DNA of 64,000 nt from Skeletonema tropicum (GCA_037178625.1 CM074142.1:1550001-1614000); one strand, 5' to 3'; shown: positions 10,909 to 19,770, numbered from the stretch's first letter. Made by a program: numbers and translations. The notes: generated by a model not told the origin, from the sequence alone.

Positions 10909-11302
10909 ATAATTTCCTTTGATGGTGCATACTTAGGTAGGAGTACCGAAGTAATTTTCTCATTGTATGTTGGCGATATCTATCTAGCCGAGGAAAAACG
11001 TAACGCGAACGGGGGCATTTTTCTCAGGGACGGGAGGCTGTGTCATTTATCAACAAAAAGGGAGAAAAAAGAGGAGAAAAATCGCCTCCGGCCACCTAAG
11101 TATCTGTCCATCCGCAGATGCTTTTCTTGACCAACACCTGTGATACAACATTGGTTACCGTGCGTAGCACTCTGAAGTAAACTAAAATGGTTCCCTGCTA
11201 AAATCGACGCACCGGCCACAAAGATCTAAGGTACACTCCTCACGGCCAGATGAAGTCGTCGCATCCGGAGAGGAGGTATCATCGAAGTAATTGCAGTGCA
11301 CT
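10909..11302. other. Intergenic, with one dispersed motif
   Basis: No gene seen. Positions ~11122-11181 resemble two other places in the window (29979-30042 and 38440-38492) that share TTTTCTTG ... TGATAC ... GTTTACCGTAGCAC. The 11.1-kb copy is the most diverged. Confidence 0.4.
11122..11181 (+). repeat. Dispersed ~60-bp motif, copy 1
   Basis: Contains CTTTTCTTGA ... TGTGATACAACA ... TTACCGTGCGTAGCAC ... GAAGTAAAC, matching the two better copies at 29979 and 38440. It could be a fragment of a SINE or MITE. No ends or target duplication are visible. Confidence 0.4.
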
Positions 11303-11452
11303 GGATCAATCTTGTGACTGGCTGCACACAGACTTCCGCCTCGAGCGTAATTGTGGCTACGGAAGATTTGATATTACTCAATTGGGAAGGAAGTGCCCCT
11401 GGAGCTGTAGAGATTACAACGTATGCTCAATGCCCGGAGAGCATCATTGAAT
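11303..11452 (+). pseudogene. Fragment: last Cys module of the TM/Cys-module gene
   Basis: Encodes DQSCDWLHTDFRLERNCGYG and onward to CSMPGEHH and a stop, identical in protein to the C-terminus of the gene at 31853-34307. Similarity begins abruptly at 11303 and continues past the stop through the intergenic DNA into GT90 copy 2. The fragment is therefore part of an inverted segmental duplication of the 30.2-32.0 kb region and has no start of its own. Confidence 0.85.
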
Positions 11453-11629
11453 GCAATATTCATATTTTGTGAAATGTTTATGTGGTGAAATTAATGAAGG
11501 TAATAACCTGATCACATGGAGTCGCACTCCTACCCGTGTACCATCTTCATTAATTCTTGTCTAAATATTCAATGAGGGGACTACCACTTCACCAGATGTG
11601 AATGCTGATACATAGTTACATACTTATCA

Positions 11630-13117
11630 TTACATACTAATCACCACCTCCTTTGTATCGGGCGCACACATGGACAAAGCACCATCGAACTGATCTACAT
11701 ATGATGTCACGAGAGCCTTTTGCAGGTATTCGGTGTCCTTCTTGGCTTGTTTACTCATCCACAAATGTTCAATGAACTCCGTTGCCCTCTGCGATATTTC
11801 CTGACATGCCTCGTCGTGCTCATTCGCCCACTTCACCATTTCAAGTAGATTGGAGTAATCATTCGACAAAGGAATGTAATGAACGAAGGGGACAAGCAGA
11901 TCTTCCATTGCCCACGTTGCAACTGTCGGTCGAGACATGAAGACTACTGAATTAGAGTACAACATCCATTTCAATCCAGTTGCAACATCATTGCCTTCCA
12001 CACTCAAGAGATACTTGTATCGATTCATTTCGACAAGAGACTGTTTCTTACGAAGGTATTGAGTCCTCACATAATCACTCTTGAAGCCAGTACCCATCTG
12101 CACAACTTTACTAAACGCAATGTCTGTATGGTTATCATCATAGTTGATCCACTGAGAAAGATAATCAAGACGACTAGTGTCAGTATCCTTATTGTACGTG
12201 GTGCTACCACGCCAAAATATTTTGGGTAGCTTTTTCGACCATGGTACTTCCTTCCCTTGCTTCACAATGTCTCGACGATATCTCTCCAAATCATTGTAGT
12301 GGCGTTCTTTGTTCAGTAGCCACACGATGGGCTGAGGAGCAAATGATAATGCCGATCGACGTGCCTTGGTGATGATTGGTAGAGTTTCCTTAATTCCATG
12401 TGCCCTATCTCCGAAGCTTACTAGCCAGTGGTTGTTGCTGCTGTCTGCTTCATCAAGAGTATTGTTGATCATATCATACGTATCTCTGCAATATATTGCT
12501 TTTACTCTCTTTCGATGGCTACGCATACACTCTTTGAAGTCAGTTGTACGGAACATCACATCATGCCAGACTTTTTGATAGTCTATTACTTCACGTAGGA
12601 GGTCACAATCAGAATCAGGAACAGTCCAATCTGATCTGTTGTACCAGTCTCCCATGTAATATTGTAGCCTCTGTTGTACGCTTGGAAATTGGTAGCTAGC
12701 TACCCTGAGGGACGAGGGAGAGGAAGATTCATCTGCATGTGAAGGAAGCATTTGTTGCTGGTCGTCGGCAAGCATTTGCATCTCATTCTCATCCTCCATC
12801 TTGTCTTCTTTTGCGCCTTCAGCGGTCGTTGCTCGTGACGCGGGGAACTCATTATGAACACTTCTAATGTTGTTGATATACTCATACTGATATGAGCTGT
12901 GGAGCATAACCCCTCTTACCATAGCAAGCAGGATGACACAAGCAAATGCCGTTTTGATACCATCGCCAAAAAATGATGGCACACGCTGGGGTGGTGGAGA
13001 GGAGATTTGCCAGCCCGCTCTTGACCTTGATTCCTCCTCTGATATTCGTTGTTTAGATGATGGTTCCATTGTTATTACTGCATCACTCTTGAGAACAATA
13101 TTTGGCTGTTGGTACAA
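11630..13117 (-). CDS. Glycosyltransferase family 90 (CAP10-like), copy 2
   Basis: 495 residues. Same architecture as copy 1: short N-terminus, membrane anchor (~residues 51-68, IKTAFACVILLAMVRG), an acidic low-complexity stem (MEDENEMQMLADDQQQML), then the GT90 domain with WLLNKERHYND, LPKIFWRGSTT, YLLSVEGND and SNSVVFMSRP. Two in-frame start codons are possible; the second (MEPSSKQRISEEE) is the one that aligns best with copy 3. The gene is complete. It is nearly identical in its C-terminal half to copies 1 and 3, while the stem region matches copy 3 rather than copy 1. Its 3' flank carries the ShK-like fragment at 11303. Confidence 0.8.
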   Translation of the reverse strand: MYQQPNIVLKSDAVITMEPSSKQRISEEESRSRAGWQISSPPPQRVPSFFGDGIKTAFACVILLAMVRGVMLHSSYQYEYINNIRSVHNEFPASRATTAEGAKEDKMEDENEMQMLADDQQQMLPSHADESSSPSSLRVASYQFPSVQQRLQYYMGDWYNRSDWTVPDSDCDLLREVIDYQKVWHDVMFRTTDFKECMRSHRKRVKAIYCRDTYDMINNTLDEADSSNNHWLVSFGDRAHGIKETLPIITKARRSALSFAPQPIVWLLNKERHYNDLERYRRDIVKQGKEVPWSKKLPKIFWRGSTTYNKDTDTSRLDYLSQWINYDDNHTDIAFSKVVQMGTGFKSDYVRTQYLRKKQSLVEMNRYKYLLSVEGNDVATGLKWMLYSNSVVFMSRPTVATWAMEDLLVPFVHYIPLSNDYSNLLEMVKWANEHDEACQEISQRATEFIEHLWMSKQAKKDTEYLQKALVTSYVDQFDGALSMCAPDTKEVVISM

Positions 13118-13238
13118 TGAAGTAGCTGTTGGTTCATCAGAATTTTATGTACTCCCATCTACTCCATTTCTTCTTACCTGGCTATCGTGTATCGTGTATG
13201 TAACAGAAATTTTAACGTCGAGAGGTAGTGATAGGTAC

Positions 13239-13468
13239 TGCTATGCCCAGTACGACAGGTACGGTCATTGCCTAAGAGATTCCTAAGATTCTCTGAGTAG
13301 ATGGTTTGGCGATCTTCGAACCAGAGAGGATTCTCGATAATAAGAAAGATTAGCTGTTGGCGATCATGAGAAGCCAACTTGTAGTGATAACATTTCATAA
13401 CTTCATTGAACCAACACTTTCAACGAACTCCGTGTTTATTACAGTCATTCACCGACAGTGGTAGAACA
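13239..13468 (+). repeat. 5' LTR (230 bp)
   Basis: Starts TGCTATGCCCAG and ends GTGGTAGAACA. It matches 28274-28503 with only isolated differences (for example CGATCTTCG versus CGATCTGCG). Preceded by GGTAC. I do not see a convincing primer-binding site directly after it. Confidence 0.93.
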
Positions 13469-13521
13469 CTATTTAAATAGCCTACAAACCCACTAATTAT
13501 CTCCGCAATTATCTCCGCAAA

Positions 13522-14739
13522 ATGAGCCACGTTCTTATGCAGAAGCCGTGCATTGATATGAATTCGGATCAGGCGAAGCTTGAGAAGATGCCGAAGATTT
13601 CGATACAGAAAACAACCCGCTTCAACGGCGGTAGCTTCAACGGTGACAAGGTAACCAATGAAGTGTATCAGAACGATGGTACAAGTGTTGAGGTCCTACT
13701 CACTCACACCATTCCTGAGCTCTACAAGAATGCACCAGACGTCGGGGAGGATAAGTTCCTTTTCAGGTTCCTTCCAGACCTTCTTACTGGCGATGCCAGA
13801 GAAGACATGCAAGCTGTCTTGGAAGAAGAAGGCATCGATGACGACGAGATGGAACGTGAGGGCAGTTTCAAGCCTTTCTTTGAGAAGTTCTTGGCCAAGT
13901 ACACCAATTCGACGAATATGCAAGACACTTTGTTCCGTTATCTCGAGCATGATTGCAAGAAACGGTTTGATCAAGAACCTCATGCCTTTAACAAACGTTT
14001 CAAGTTGATTTTGAATTGTGCCCAGTGGTTCGAAGGAATCAAGGCATACCCATCCGAAGATGAACTCAAGGATTGGTACATCAGTTGCTTCAGCAAGAAG
14101 CATGTGGCCCAGTATGCACGTGCAAGAAACTACGAGACTGATACTCGGGATGATATCACCAAGTACATGACGATGATCCACACTGAAGAGGTAGCCAATG
14201 GAACCATCAGCAGGCTTCGTCGTGAACTCAAGCCCAAGAAGCACGACGAGGATAGATCTTCTCGCCGTGACAAGAATCGTGGCAAATCAAGCCGTGATAG
14301 ACGCCGTCGCAAGGAATACGGCAAGCGTGACTACGATGACAGGCGTCAAGGTAGCTCCAAGCGCGGATTGAGTTACAATGATCCGTGTCCCAATCATCCA
14401 GATGCTGATCATGTTTGGGGCAAATGCCGCTTGAACCCGAAGAATAAAGAAGGAGAGCCTTCTCGCAAGAAATACAAGTCCGATGGGAAGAAGCAACATT
14501 CTCATCACGCCGATCATGATTCTGACTCCAGCGATGGTGACGAATCGTACACCACAGCCAGTTCTCGCAGCAGTGTCGAAAGCGAGAAGAAGGCCAGCAA
14601 GAAATCGTCCAAGCGCTCTTCCAAGTCTAAGTCCAAGAGCCATAGTCATCATGTCCACCTCAACGGTGACACCAGCAGCAGCAGCAGCGATGATGATACT
14701 ATGAACGCTGACCCCAACTTGTATGGCGACAGCGAATGA
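13522..14739 (+). CDS. gag: Ty3-type Gag polyprotein
   Basis: 405 residues. The N-terminal ~230 residues are a helical capsid-like region (FLFRFLPDLLTGDARED, FRYLEHDCKKRFDQEP, RFKLILNCAQWFEG). A basic, Arg/Lys-rich segment follows (~235-290), then a zinc knuckle-like CPNHPDADHVWGKC (C-x2-H-x4-H-x4-C), then a Ser/Lys/Asp-rich tail. It packages element RNA. It ends at TGA 14737-14739, and the protease frame continues in the same phase directly after it, so Gag-Pol may be made by readthrough. Confidence 0.85.
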   Translation: MSHVLMQKPCIDMNSDQAKLEKMPKISIQKTTRFNGGSFNGDKVTNEVYQNDGTSVEVLLTHTIPELYKNAPDVGEDKFLFRFLPDLLTGDAREDMQAVLEEEGIDDDEMEREGSFKPFFEKFLAKYTNSTNMQDTLFRYLEHDCKKRFDQEPHAFNKRFKLILNCAQWFEGIKAYPSEDELKDWYISCFSKKHVAQYARARNYETDTRDDITKYMTMIHTEEVANGTISRLRRELKPKKHDEDRSSRRDKNRGKSSRDRRRRKEYGKRDYDDRRQGSSKRGLSYNDPCPNHPDADHVWGKCRLNPKNKEGEPSRKKYKSDGKKQHSHHADHDSDSSDGDESYTTASSRSSVESEKKASKKSSKRSSKSKSKSHSHHVHLNGDTSSSSSDDDTMNADPNLYGDSE

Positions 14740-15609
14740 AATGCCGTGCCAAGGGAGCACATGGGAAATAGCGATGCAATTCCCAAATATGTTTGTATAG
14801 ATGAAGCAGTGCTAGATAGTTCTGACTCTTCAGTTAATCTTTTATGTAGTGACCATTTAGATGATGAGTCCTCCTTCTATACTTGTTTAACTCACCATGA
14901 CATCGATCCTGATGATGATGCCTCTCTCAATTCATTTTACTCTCTTGGAAACACTATCTCTGACGAATTGTCACTTGAAGATGATGAAGACCCAGAAGGA
15001 CACCATCTTGTGTCGTATTTTATTACAGTGCCGAAGTGTTCGACAAAGTCACTACCAGAAAATATGACACCCATTACCATTATGACTTCTCAAACCATTT
15101 GTGGAGTCAGGTTCGAAAAGATCCTCCGAGTTCTGCTAGATTCGGGATCCACACGCACGCTTATACACAAGCGAGTACTACCAAAAGACGCGCAGACTCA
15201 GCTTTTGAAAAAGGGCAAAGGCGTCAATACACTTGCAGGAACAATGCAAGTAGAATCTGTAGCTCGGCTACGAAACGTCAAGCTACCAGAATTTGATAAG
15301 AATCGCACCTTCGACGAATGCAAGGCATTAGTCTTTGACAGTCCGTGTGCGTATGATGTTCTTCTCGGCGCGGATGCGCTTAAGAAACTTGGTATTAACT
15401 TACTCTACGAGACGGGAGTAGTAGAATGGTGTGGTAACACTATTCAAATGCGTGACGCTCATGAGACTACACGCAAAGACTACGTTGACATGATGGAAGC
15501 ATTCCATATTCAACGGGAGGAAGAATGGCTAGGTTACGAGGATGATTACTTCGACAACTACGCCACAAGCATCCTAGATGCCAAATATGACAAGGTTGAC
15601 ATCGACGAG
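14740..15609 (+). CDS. Pol N-terminus: aspartic protease (cut off by insertion)
   Basis: In the same frame as gag, immediately after its TGA; the first ATG is only at 14761. An acidic leader (~100 residues) is followed by the retropepsin-like active site VLLDSGSTRTLIH and the second conserved block YDVLLGADALKKLGI. The natural continuation into the RT (VKQQDHLNDDQ...) is found only after the second copy of this region at 20324. Here the frame runs into the Penelope-like element and stops at 15610-15612. It probably cleaved the Gag-Pol polyprotein. Confidence 0.8.
15055..15609 (+). repeat. 555-bp target duplication, left copy
   Basis: Identical in encoded protein, and as far as I can read in bases, to 19769-20323. 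The copies flank the Penelope-like element exactly: the left copy ends where the element begins (GACGAG then TAGGCAGC) and the right copy starts where it ends (CGCTCCC then AGAAAATATG). Two bases (CC) are shared at the right junction. Confidence 0.9.
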
Positions 15610-15636
15610 TAGGCAGCGGAACAAGCTGAGGGAAAG
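15610..15636 (+). repeat. 5' terminal arm, exact reverse complement of 19435-19461
   Basis: The 27 bases that start the element (TAGGCAGCGGAACAAGCTGA onward) are the exact reverse complement of 19435-19461, the left half of the hairpin in front of the 3' repeat. The 12 bases nearest the repeat (GCTGAGGGAAAG) occur at both ends in the same orientation; the outer 15 are present here in flipped orientation. Confidence 0.85.
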
Positions 15637-15917
15637 CAATTGTACAAACTTACCTATTTTAGATAACGAGGAATGACCCCACAGAGACACGTATCCACTT
15701 AAGGAGAAAACTCGTGTCAACGAGGGAGAGCTAAATGACTCGCAACTTTGCATCGACAAAGCCGCCTATCCTCACTATTACTATTGCTATCCGCTGAAGA
15801 AGTTAATTCGAAAGCGTAGTCATCCACGCTTCGGTAATATAGTAATACCACTTTATCTGATATTGGTTCATATATTGATTATAGAGAGAAGTAAGGTCGC
15901 TCGCTTCGCTCGCTCCC
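15625..15917 (+). repeat. Penelope-like terminal direct repeat (pLTR), 5' copy
   Basis: 293 bp, starting GCTGAGGGAAAGCAATTG and ending TCGCTTCGCTCGCTCCC. It matches 19478-19770 with no difference that I can find. The right end is rich in GCTCGC. It contains the candidate hammerhead ribozyme at 15787-15842. Confidence 0.88.
15787..15842 (+). ncRNA. Candidate hammerhead ribozyme, 5' pLTR
   Basis: The catalytic core boxes CTGAAGA (15794-15800) and GAAA (15810-15813) are in order. The A of GAAA pairs with T15830, and a perfect stem III follows: GCGT 15814-15817 with ACGC 15826-15829, 8-nt loop. The cleavage triplet would be CTT (15829-15831). Stem I pairs CCG (15791-15793) with CGG (15832-15834) and, past a 4-nt bulge, CTAT (15787-15790) with ATAG (15839-15842). 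Stem II (15801-15809, AGTTAATTC) is weak, which is the main doubt. Hammerheads in pLTRs are established for Penelope-like elements. Confidence 0.5.
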
Positions 15918-15950
15918 GGTTGAACACGTAAATATCACTGATCCCGCGAC

Positions 15951-17363
15951 ATGGCTAAAACACATCACAGATCGTCCTCCAAGCGATCTCGTACAAGTAA
16001 TGACTCTCCGTCTAATCCTGTTGATGGAGATAACAACACTACTCCCAAGAGTGAAGCAAGCAGCAAGCTTGACTCTAAAATGGCAAAGTTGTCGCTACCA
16101 GATAAAGTTATAACGAACATCGCAAAAAACGCAAATGCGATGCAGCAGTCTTTTGCAGAAATGCTACAGAGACAGCTGGCACTCAACAAGATCTCCGCTC
16201 AAGATCATGATGGTGCACATATAATTGTGAAATCAGCAAAAGTTGATAAGCGCAAACACTGTCCAATCACCGCCCCAAAGCGATTTCAAGATGACAAGGA
16301 GATAAAACAAATCCAAGAGGACGATGATAAAGTACTGGCTAAGCTTGAGGAAGATAAGTCCGATCTCATCCGCAAGTCAGCTAGTCGGATCCTAGAGTTG
16401 TGTAAGGAAGAACATAAGACACTCCAACTTACTGCAATTCATGAGCTAGCTATTGACATAGCTAATAATGAACGTGTGAGAGTTGAACTACTTGAATTGA
16501 AATGCGTCCCCGCCGACGTTACTGATGTACAATTGGGAAATACTGCGGCGATGGAATACATTGCCACCAATATGATGGATGAAGATGCTGCAAAATACCA
16601 GTTCAAATCAGCTGAAGCCTTTGCTGCCGCCTACGCTGAACTCCACCACGTCCCCGTGCCTAAGGAGGACGAACCACCTCCCACAAATACAGCTGGTGGG
16701 ACGGAGGAGGAACCTCCCCTGACCCAACCCCCTCCCGATACAGCCGATGCTACGATGGAGGAAGCAGAAGTGAATCCCCTCACTAATAACGTAGTCTGCA
16801 AAACAGTTATCACTAAGACCAAGAACGTGCTTACTGAACTCTGGCCCCTCATGACCCTCCCTTTCTGGGAGGAGTATAGACAGGCAGAGATCCATCGAAT
16901 CGTTAACAAAGACGCTGTAATTCGTTCCAAGTCAAAAAAGCAAGAGGAAGCCAACCGTCAAGTCACCCTGAACCTTGAAGATCTCAAGGATAACCCTGAA
17001 AAGCTTGTTGAAGAGCTTGCTGACACGCTCACTGTTAGAGTAGCGAAGAATCTGAAATCGGAAGAGCAGAAAAGTGCACGGAGGAAAGAAAGCCGAAAAA
17101 AATCTTCGGGCAAATCCAAAACGTCCCAGGATACAAAGCCCACAAACAATGGTCAGTCCAAAAGAAACAAATCGAAGAAGAATTCGAAGAAACAAGGACA
17201 GCAATCAAATTCGCAGCAGCAGAAGAATGCCGAATCATCCTCCAACAACAACAACAACCCCAACTCCCATGCAGGAAGGGGAAGGGGAAGAGGAAGTGGA
17301 AGAGGAAGAAACCATCGAGGAGGAGGCGGCAGAGGGAGAGGAAGAGGAGGCAGAAGGAACTAA
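15951..17363 (+). CDS. Penelope-like element ORF1, RGG-rich
   Basis: 470 residues. Basic Ser-rich N-terminus, then a largely helical acidic/basic region (~40-230) with a possible coiled coil (QEDDDKVLAKLEEDKSD). A Pro/Thr-rich linker (~235-265) and a second helical part follow. The tail is Lys/Ser-rich and ends in an RGG/GRGRG repeat (last ~30 residues) typical of RNA-binding proteins. No catalytic motif is seen. It probably coats the element RNA, like ORF1 proteins of other retroelements (inference). Separated from ORF2 by 62 bp in a different frame. Confidence 0.6.
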   Translation: MAKTHHRSSSKRSRTSNDSPSNPVDGDNNTTPKSEASSKLDSKMAKLSLPDKVITNIAKNANAMQQSFAEMLQRQLALNKISAQDHDGAHIIVKSAKVDKRKHCPITAPKRFQDDKEIKQIQEDDDKVLAKLEEDKSDLIRKSASRILELCKEEHKTLQLTAIHELAIDIANNERVRVELLELKCVPADVTDVQLGNTAAMEYIATNMMDEDAAKYQFKSAEAFAAAYAELHHVPVPKEDEPPPTNTAGGTEEEPPLTQPPPDTADATMEEAEVNPLTNNVVCKTVITKTKNVLTELWPLMTLPFWEEYRQAEIHRIVNKDAVIRSKSKKQEEANRQVTLNLEDLKDNPEKLVEELADTLTVRVAKNLKSEEQKSARRKESRKKSSGKSKTSQDTKPTNNGQSKRNKSKKNSKKQGQQSNSQQQKNAESSSNNNNNPNSHAGRGRGRGSGRGRNHRGGGGRGRGRGGRRN

Positions 17364-17425
17364 GACGTACTGCCTCAAGAGACCGATATTACAATAACCT
17401 AGCCCAACAAAAACTTGACATCATA

Positions 17426-19423
17426 ATGCATAATATCCATAGAAGAGACGGCTTCCTAGCAGATCCATCGCTCCCACCACACACAAATCTTATCAATTAT
17501 CTGGAACATCTACCATTGGAGCATGCGCTAAATCCGGCAAAGAATCTCACTCTTCACAATCTGTGTAAACCAACAACCAAACTCCCTATCGGAACTAGAA
17601 AGGTGCTGGGCAGAGGACTTAACTTCGGCATCCTCGCACCATATCCAACAAATAACATTGAAGAGATCATCGGTGACTTTGGATGGGATATCAGAAATCG
17701 AAACTACTGGAAGAATATTCATGTAGACGATCCAACCAAACCGCAACATCCATATATCCCTAAGTTACATTTTAAGAAAAGTCGAGAAGAACGATACGAC
17801 CCACCCCTAGCTAATGCAGAAGTGGAAGCAGGCATCAAACGTTTCTCAGATCGACTTAGACAAGAGCACGCCAAATTCGCCAGTAAATGGTCTCAACCGA
17901 ATCTTTCTAAACAAGAGTTCTCAGTACTATATAGCCTCAAGAACAACCCCAATCTGATCATTATCTTCGCAGACAAAAATTTAGGGCCTGTCATTATCGA
18001 ACGTTCTGTATACATTCGATGGTGCCTCAAAGCTTTCCTTGGGAAGGAGAGCCAATATGAGTACCTCAATCGAATTGCACTTCGGAGGCAACTCAATTTG
18101 ATGGCATATAAAGTAGGCAGTATCAAGAACTCAGCAGCGATCCCAGAGCACATCAAGATTTACATCAACAAGTGCTATGAAGCCGCTGGTAGCAGGCAAG
18201 GAAGATTCAGAGCAACCGCAAAAGTCCATAAAACACCTACCGCCCTCCGACCAGTTAACGCTAAATGTGGAACTGGACCTGAGAGTATTAGCAAGTGGCT
18301 AGACTACGAGTTGCAAAAACTTGTTCAATTTATTCCGTCGACCATCAAAGACAGCAAAGAATATCACGCCCGACTGACTAACAAACAATGGCCAGCAGGG
18401 ACGAAGATTATTACTGCTGATGCTACCGCCATGTACGACAATATCACTATCAATCATGGCATCGAAATCATCGGAGTATGGCTCAACCATCTGAAAGAAA
18501 ACAACCAACTTCCAGACGACTTCCCGGACATCAAACTTATTCTGGAAGCTCTGAGCTTTATTATGAAGAACAACATTACCCAATTTGGAGACTGCTTTTT
18601 CAAACAACTATGTGGCACTGCGATGGGTACATCAGTCGCAGTCATGTACGCTGGCCTTTACTATGGCTGGCATGAGAAAATTAGACTCCTCCCTGGCTAT
18701 TCGGAAGAAATCCAAGACCTTGCACGTTTCGTCGATGACCTATCTGTCCTATGGCTTGGAAGCCTTAGGCGCTTTCACGACCTCAAGCAAGACATCAACG
18801 ACTTTGGAATCCTCCGTTGGAAGGTTGAAGAACCTGCCGACAAAGGAATCTTCTTAGACTTAATCATTTCCATTTCGCCAGAAGGTATTGTCTCAACTAA
18901 GACATACCAAAAGCCAATGAACCTCTACCTCTACCTACTGCCATCTTCTGCTCATCAGAGGAACACGATGAAAGGGGTAATATTTGGCGAACTCAAGAGA
19001 TACTATTGGCAGTGCACCGATAAAAAAGACTATGTCGAGGTAGCAAGACTATTCTTCCAACGCTTGCTCGACAGAGGATGGGACTTCGACCAACTGAAAC
19101 GAATGTTCGTAAATGCAAACTACAAAGTCTGCAACCCACCTCCACTGCCCCAAGCCATCTCAGAATCTACCACCTCAGATAATGACAAAAACATCTATTT
19201 GAAACTCGGTCGATTCCACCCTCATTACATCCCTAGTCGAACCTGTCAACAGATATATGAGGAGGAGCTTTCTACCACCCTACGCGACACAATCGGAATC
19301 GAAAAGATGGTAGTATGCTATAAGAGAGCAAAAAACATTGGAGATATTGTCTCTCAAACCTCCCTCTTTCAAAACAGAGGTGAGGAGGTAAGTACCTACC
19401 TGGGGAGGACAACAGAATCGTAG
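17426..19423 (+). CDS. Penelope-like reverse transcriptase (endonuclease-lacking)
   Basis: 665 residues. RT motifs in order: FADKNLGPVIIE; ATAKVHKTPTALRPVNA (~residues 265-285, the Penelope-type K-hydrophobic-HK-P...RP block); TADATAMYDNI (first catalytic Asp, ~335); CGTAMGTSVAVMYAGLYYG (~395-415); ARFVDDLSVLW (catalytic DD, ~435); FLDLIIS and TYQKP (~478-498). The thumb-like stretch with SAHQRNTMKGVIFGEL fits the Penelope pattern S.H......I.GE..R. The protein ends ~20 residues after the conserved YKRAKNIGDIV block, leaving no room for a GIY-YIG domain. Endonuclease-deficient Penelope relatives use pre-existing DNA ends. The start chosen is the first ATG of the frame. Confidence 0.8.
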   Translation: MHNIHRRDGFLADPSLPPHTNLINYLEHLPLEHALNPAKNLTLHNLCKPTTKLPIGTRKVLGRGLNFGILAPYPTNNIEEIIGDFGWDIRNRNYWKNIHVDDPTKPQHPYIPKLHFKKSREERYDPPLANAEVEAGIKRFSDRLRQEHAKFASKWSQPNLSKQEFSVLYSLKNNPNLIIIFADKNLGPVIIERSVYIRWCLKAFLGKESQYEYLNRIALRRQLNLMAYKVGSIKNSAAIPEHIKIYINKCYEAAGSRQGRFRATAKVHKTPTALRPVNAKCGTGPESISKWLDYELQKLVQFIPSTIKDSKEYHARLTNKQWPAGTKIITADATAMYDNITINHGIEIIGVWLNHLKENNQLPDDFPDIKLILEALSFIMKNNITQFGDCFFKQLCGTAMGTSVAVMYAGLYYGWHEKIRLLPGYSEEIQDLARFVDDLSVLWLGSLRRFHDLKQDINDFGILRWKVEEPADKGIFLDLIISISPEGIVSTKTYQKPMNLYLYLLPSSAHQRNTMKGVIFGELKRYYWQCTDKKDYVEVARLFFQRLLDRGWDFDQLKRMFVNANYKVCNPPPLPQAISESTTSDNDKNIYLKLGRFHPHYIPSRTCQQIYEEELSTTLRDTIGIEKMVVCYKRAKNIGDIVSQTSLFQNRGEEVSTYLGRTTES

Positions 19424-19425
19424 TC
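19402..19425 (+). terminator. Stem-loop over the RT stop codon
   Basis: A 9-bp perfect stem (GGGGAGGAC with GTCCTCCCC) whose 12-nt loop contains the TAG stop of the RT gene. It could stabilise or end the element RNA; function is inferred only from its shape. Confidence 0.35.
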
Positions 19426-19434
19426 CTCCCCTTC

Positions 19435-19489
19435 CTTTCCCTCAGCTTGTTCCGCTGCCTACCCGGCAGCTACACTTGCTGAGGGAAAG
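19435..19489 (+). repeat. Two-step hairpin at the start of the 3' pLTR
   Basis: CTTTCCCTCAGC (19435-19446) pairs with GCTGAGGGAAAG (19478-19489). Inside, GCTGCC pairs with GGCAGC around a TACCC loop. The inner arms are bordered by unpaired TTGTTCC and TACACTT. The left half is repeated, reverse-complemented, as the very 5' end of the element. Confidence 0.8.
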
Positions 19490-19770
19490 CAATTGTACAA
19501 ACTTACCTATTTTAGATAACGAGGAATGACCCCACAGAGACACGTATCCACTTAAGGAGAAAACTCGTGTCAACGAGGGAGAGCTAAATGACTCGCAACT
19601 TTGCATCGACAAAGCCGCCTATCCTCACTATTACTATTGCTATCCGCTGAAGAAGTTAATTCGAAAGCGTAGTCATCCACGCTTCGGTAATATAGTAATA
19701 CCACTTTATCTGATATTGGTTCATATATTGATTATAGAGAGAAGTAAGGTCGCTCGCTTCGCTCGCTCCC
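19478..19770 (+). repeat. Penelope-like terminal direct repeat (pLTR), 3' copy
   Basis: Same 293 bp as 15625-15917. Its last CC overlaps the first two bases of the right target duplication. Confidence 0.88.
19640..19695 (+). ncRNA. Candidate hammerhead ribozyme, 3' pLTR
   Basis: Identical to 15787-15842, exactly 3853 bp downstream: CTGAAGA at 19647-19653, GAAA at 19663-19666, then stem III and stem I as in the 5' copy. Self-cleavage in tandem repeats would release unit-length RNA. Stem II is equally weak. Confidence 0.5.

Larger units (their letters stand above)
15610..19768 (+). mobile_element. Penelope-like retroelement with terminal direct repeats
   Basis: About 4.16 kb. It has 293-bp direct repeats at both ends (15625-15917, 19478-19770; period 3853 bp), as in the pseudo-LTR arrangement of Penelope-like elements. 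It carries ORF1 (15951) with an RGG-rich tail and ORF2 (17426) with a Penelope-type reverse transcriptase lacking a recognisable GIY-YIG endonuclease. Each terminal repeat holds a candidate hammerhead ribozyme. It is inserted in the protease gene of the Ty3 element and flanked by a 555-bp direct duplication. Family assignment rests on RT motifs and architecture. Confidence 0.75.

Noticed and set aside
13469..13521. Primer-binding site after the 5' LTR
   Set aside because: No TGG-type tRNA complement is visible next to the LTR; the sequence CTATTTAAATAG is palindromic and may point to self-priming, but I cannot support it.
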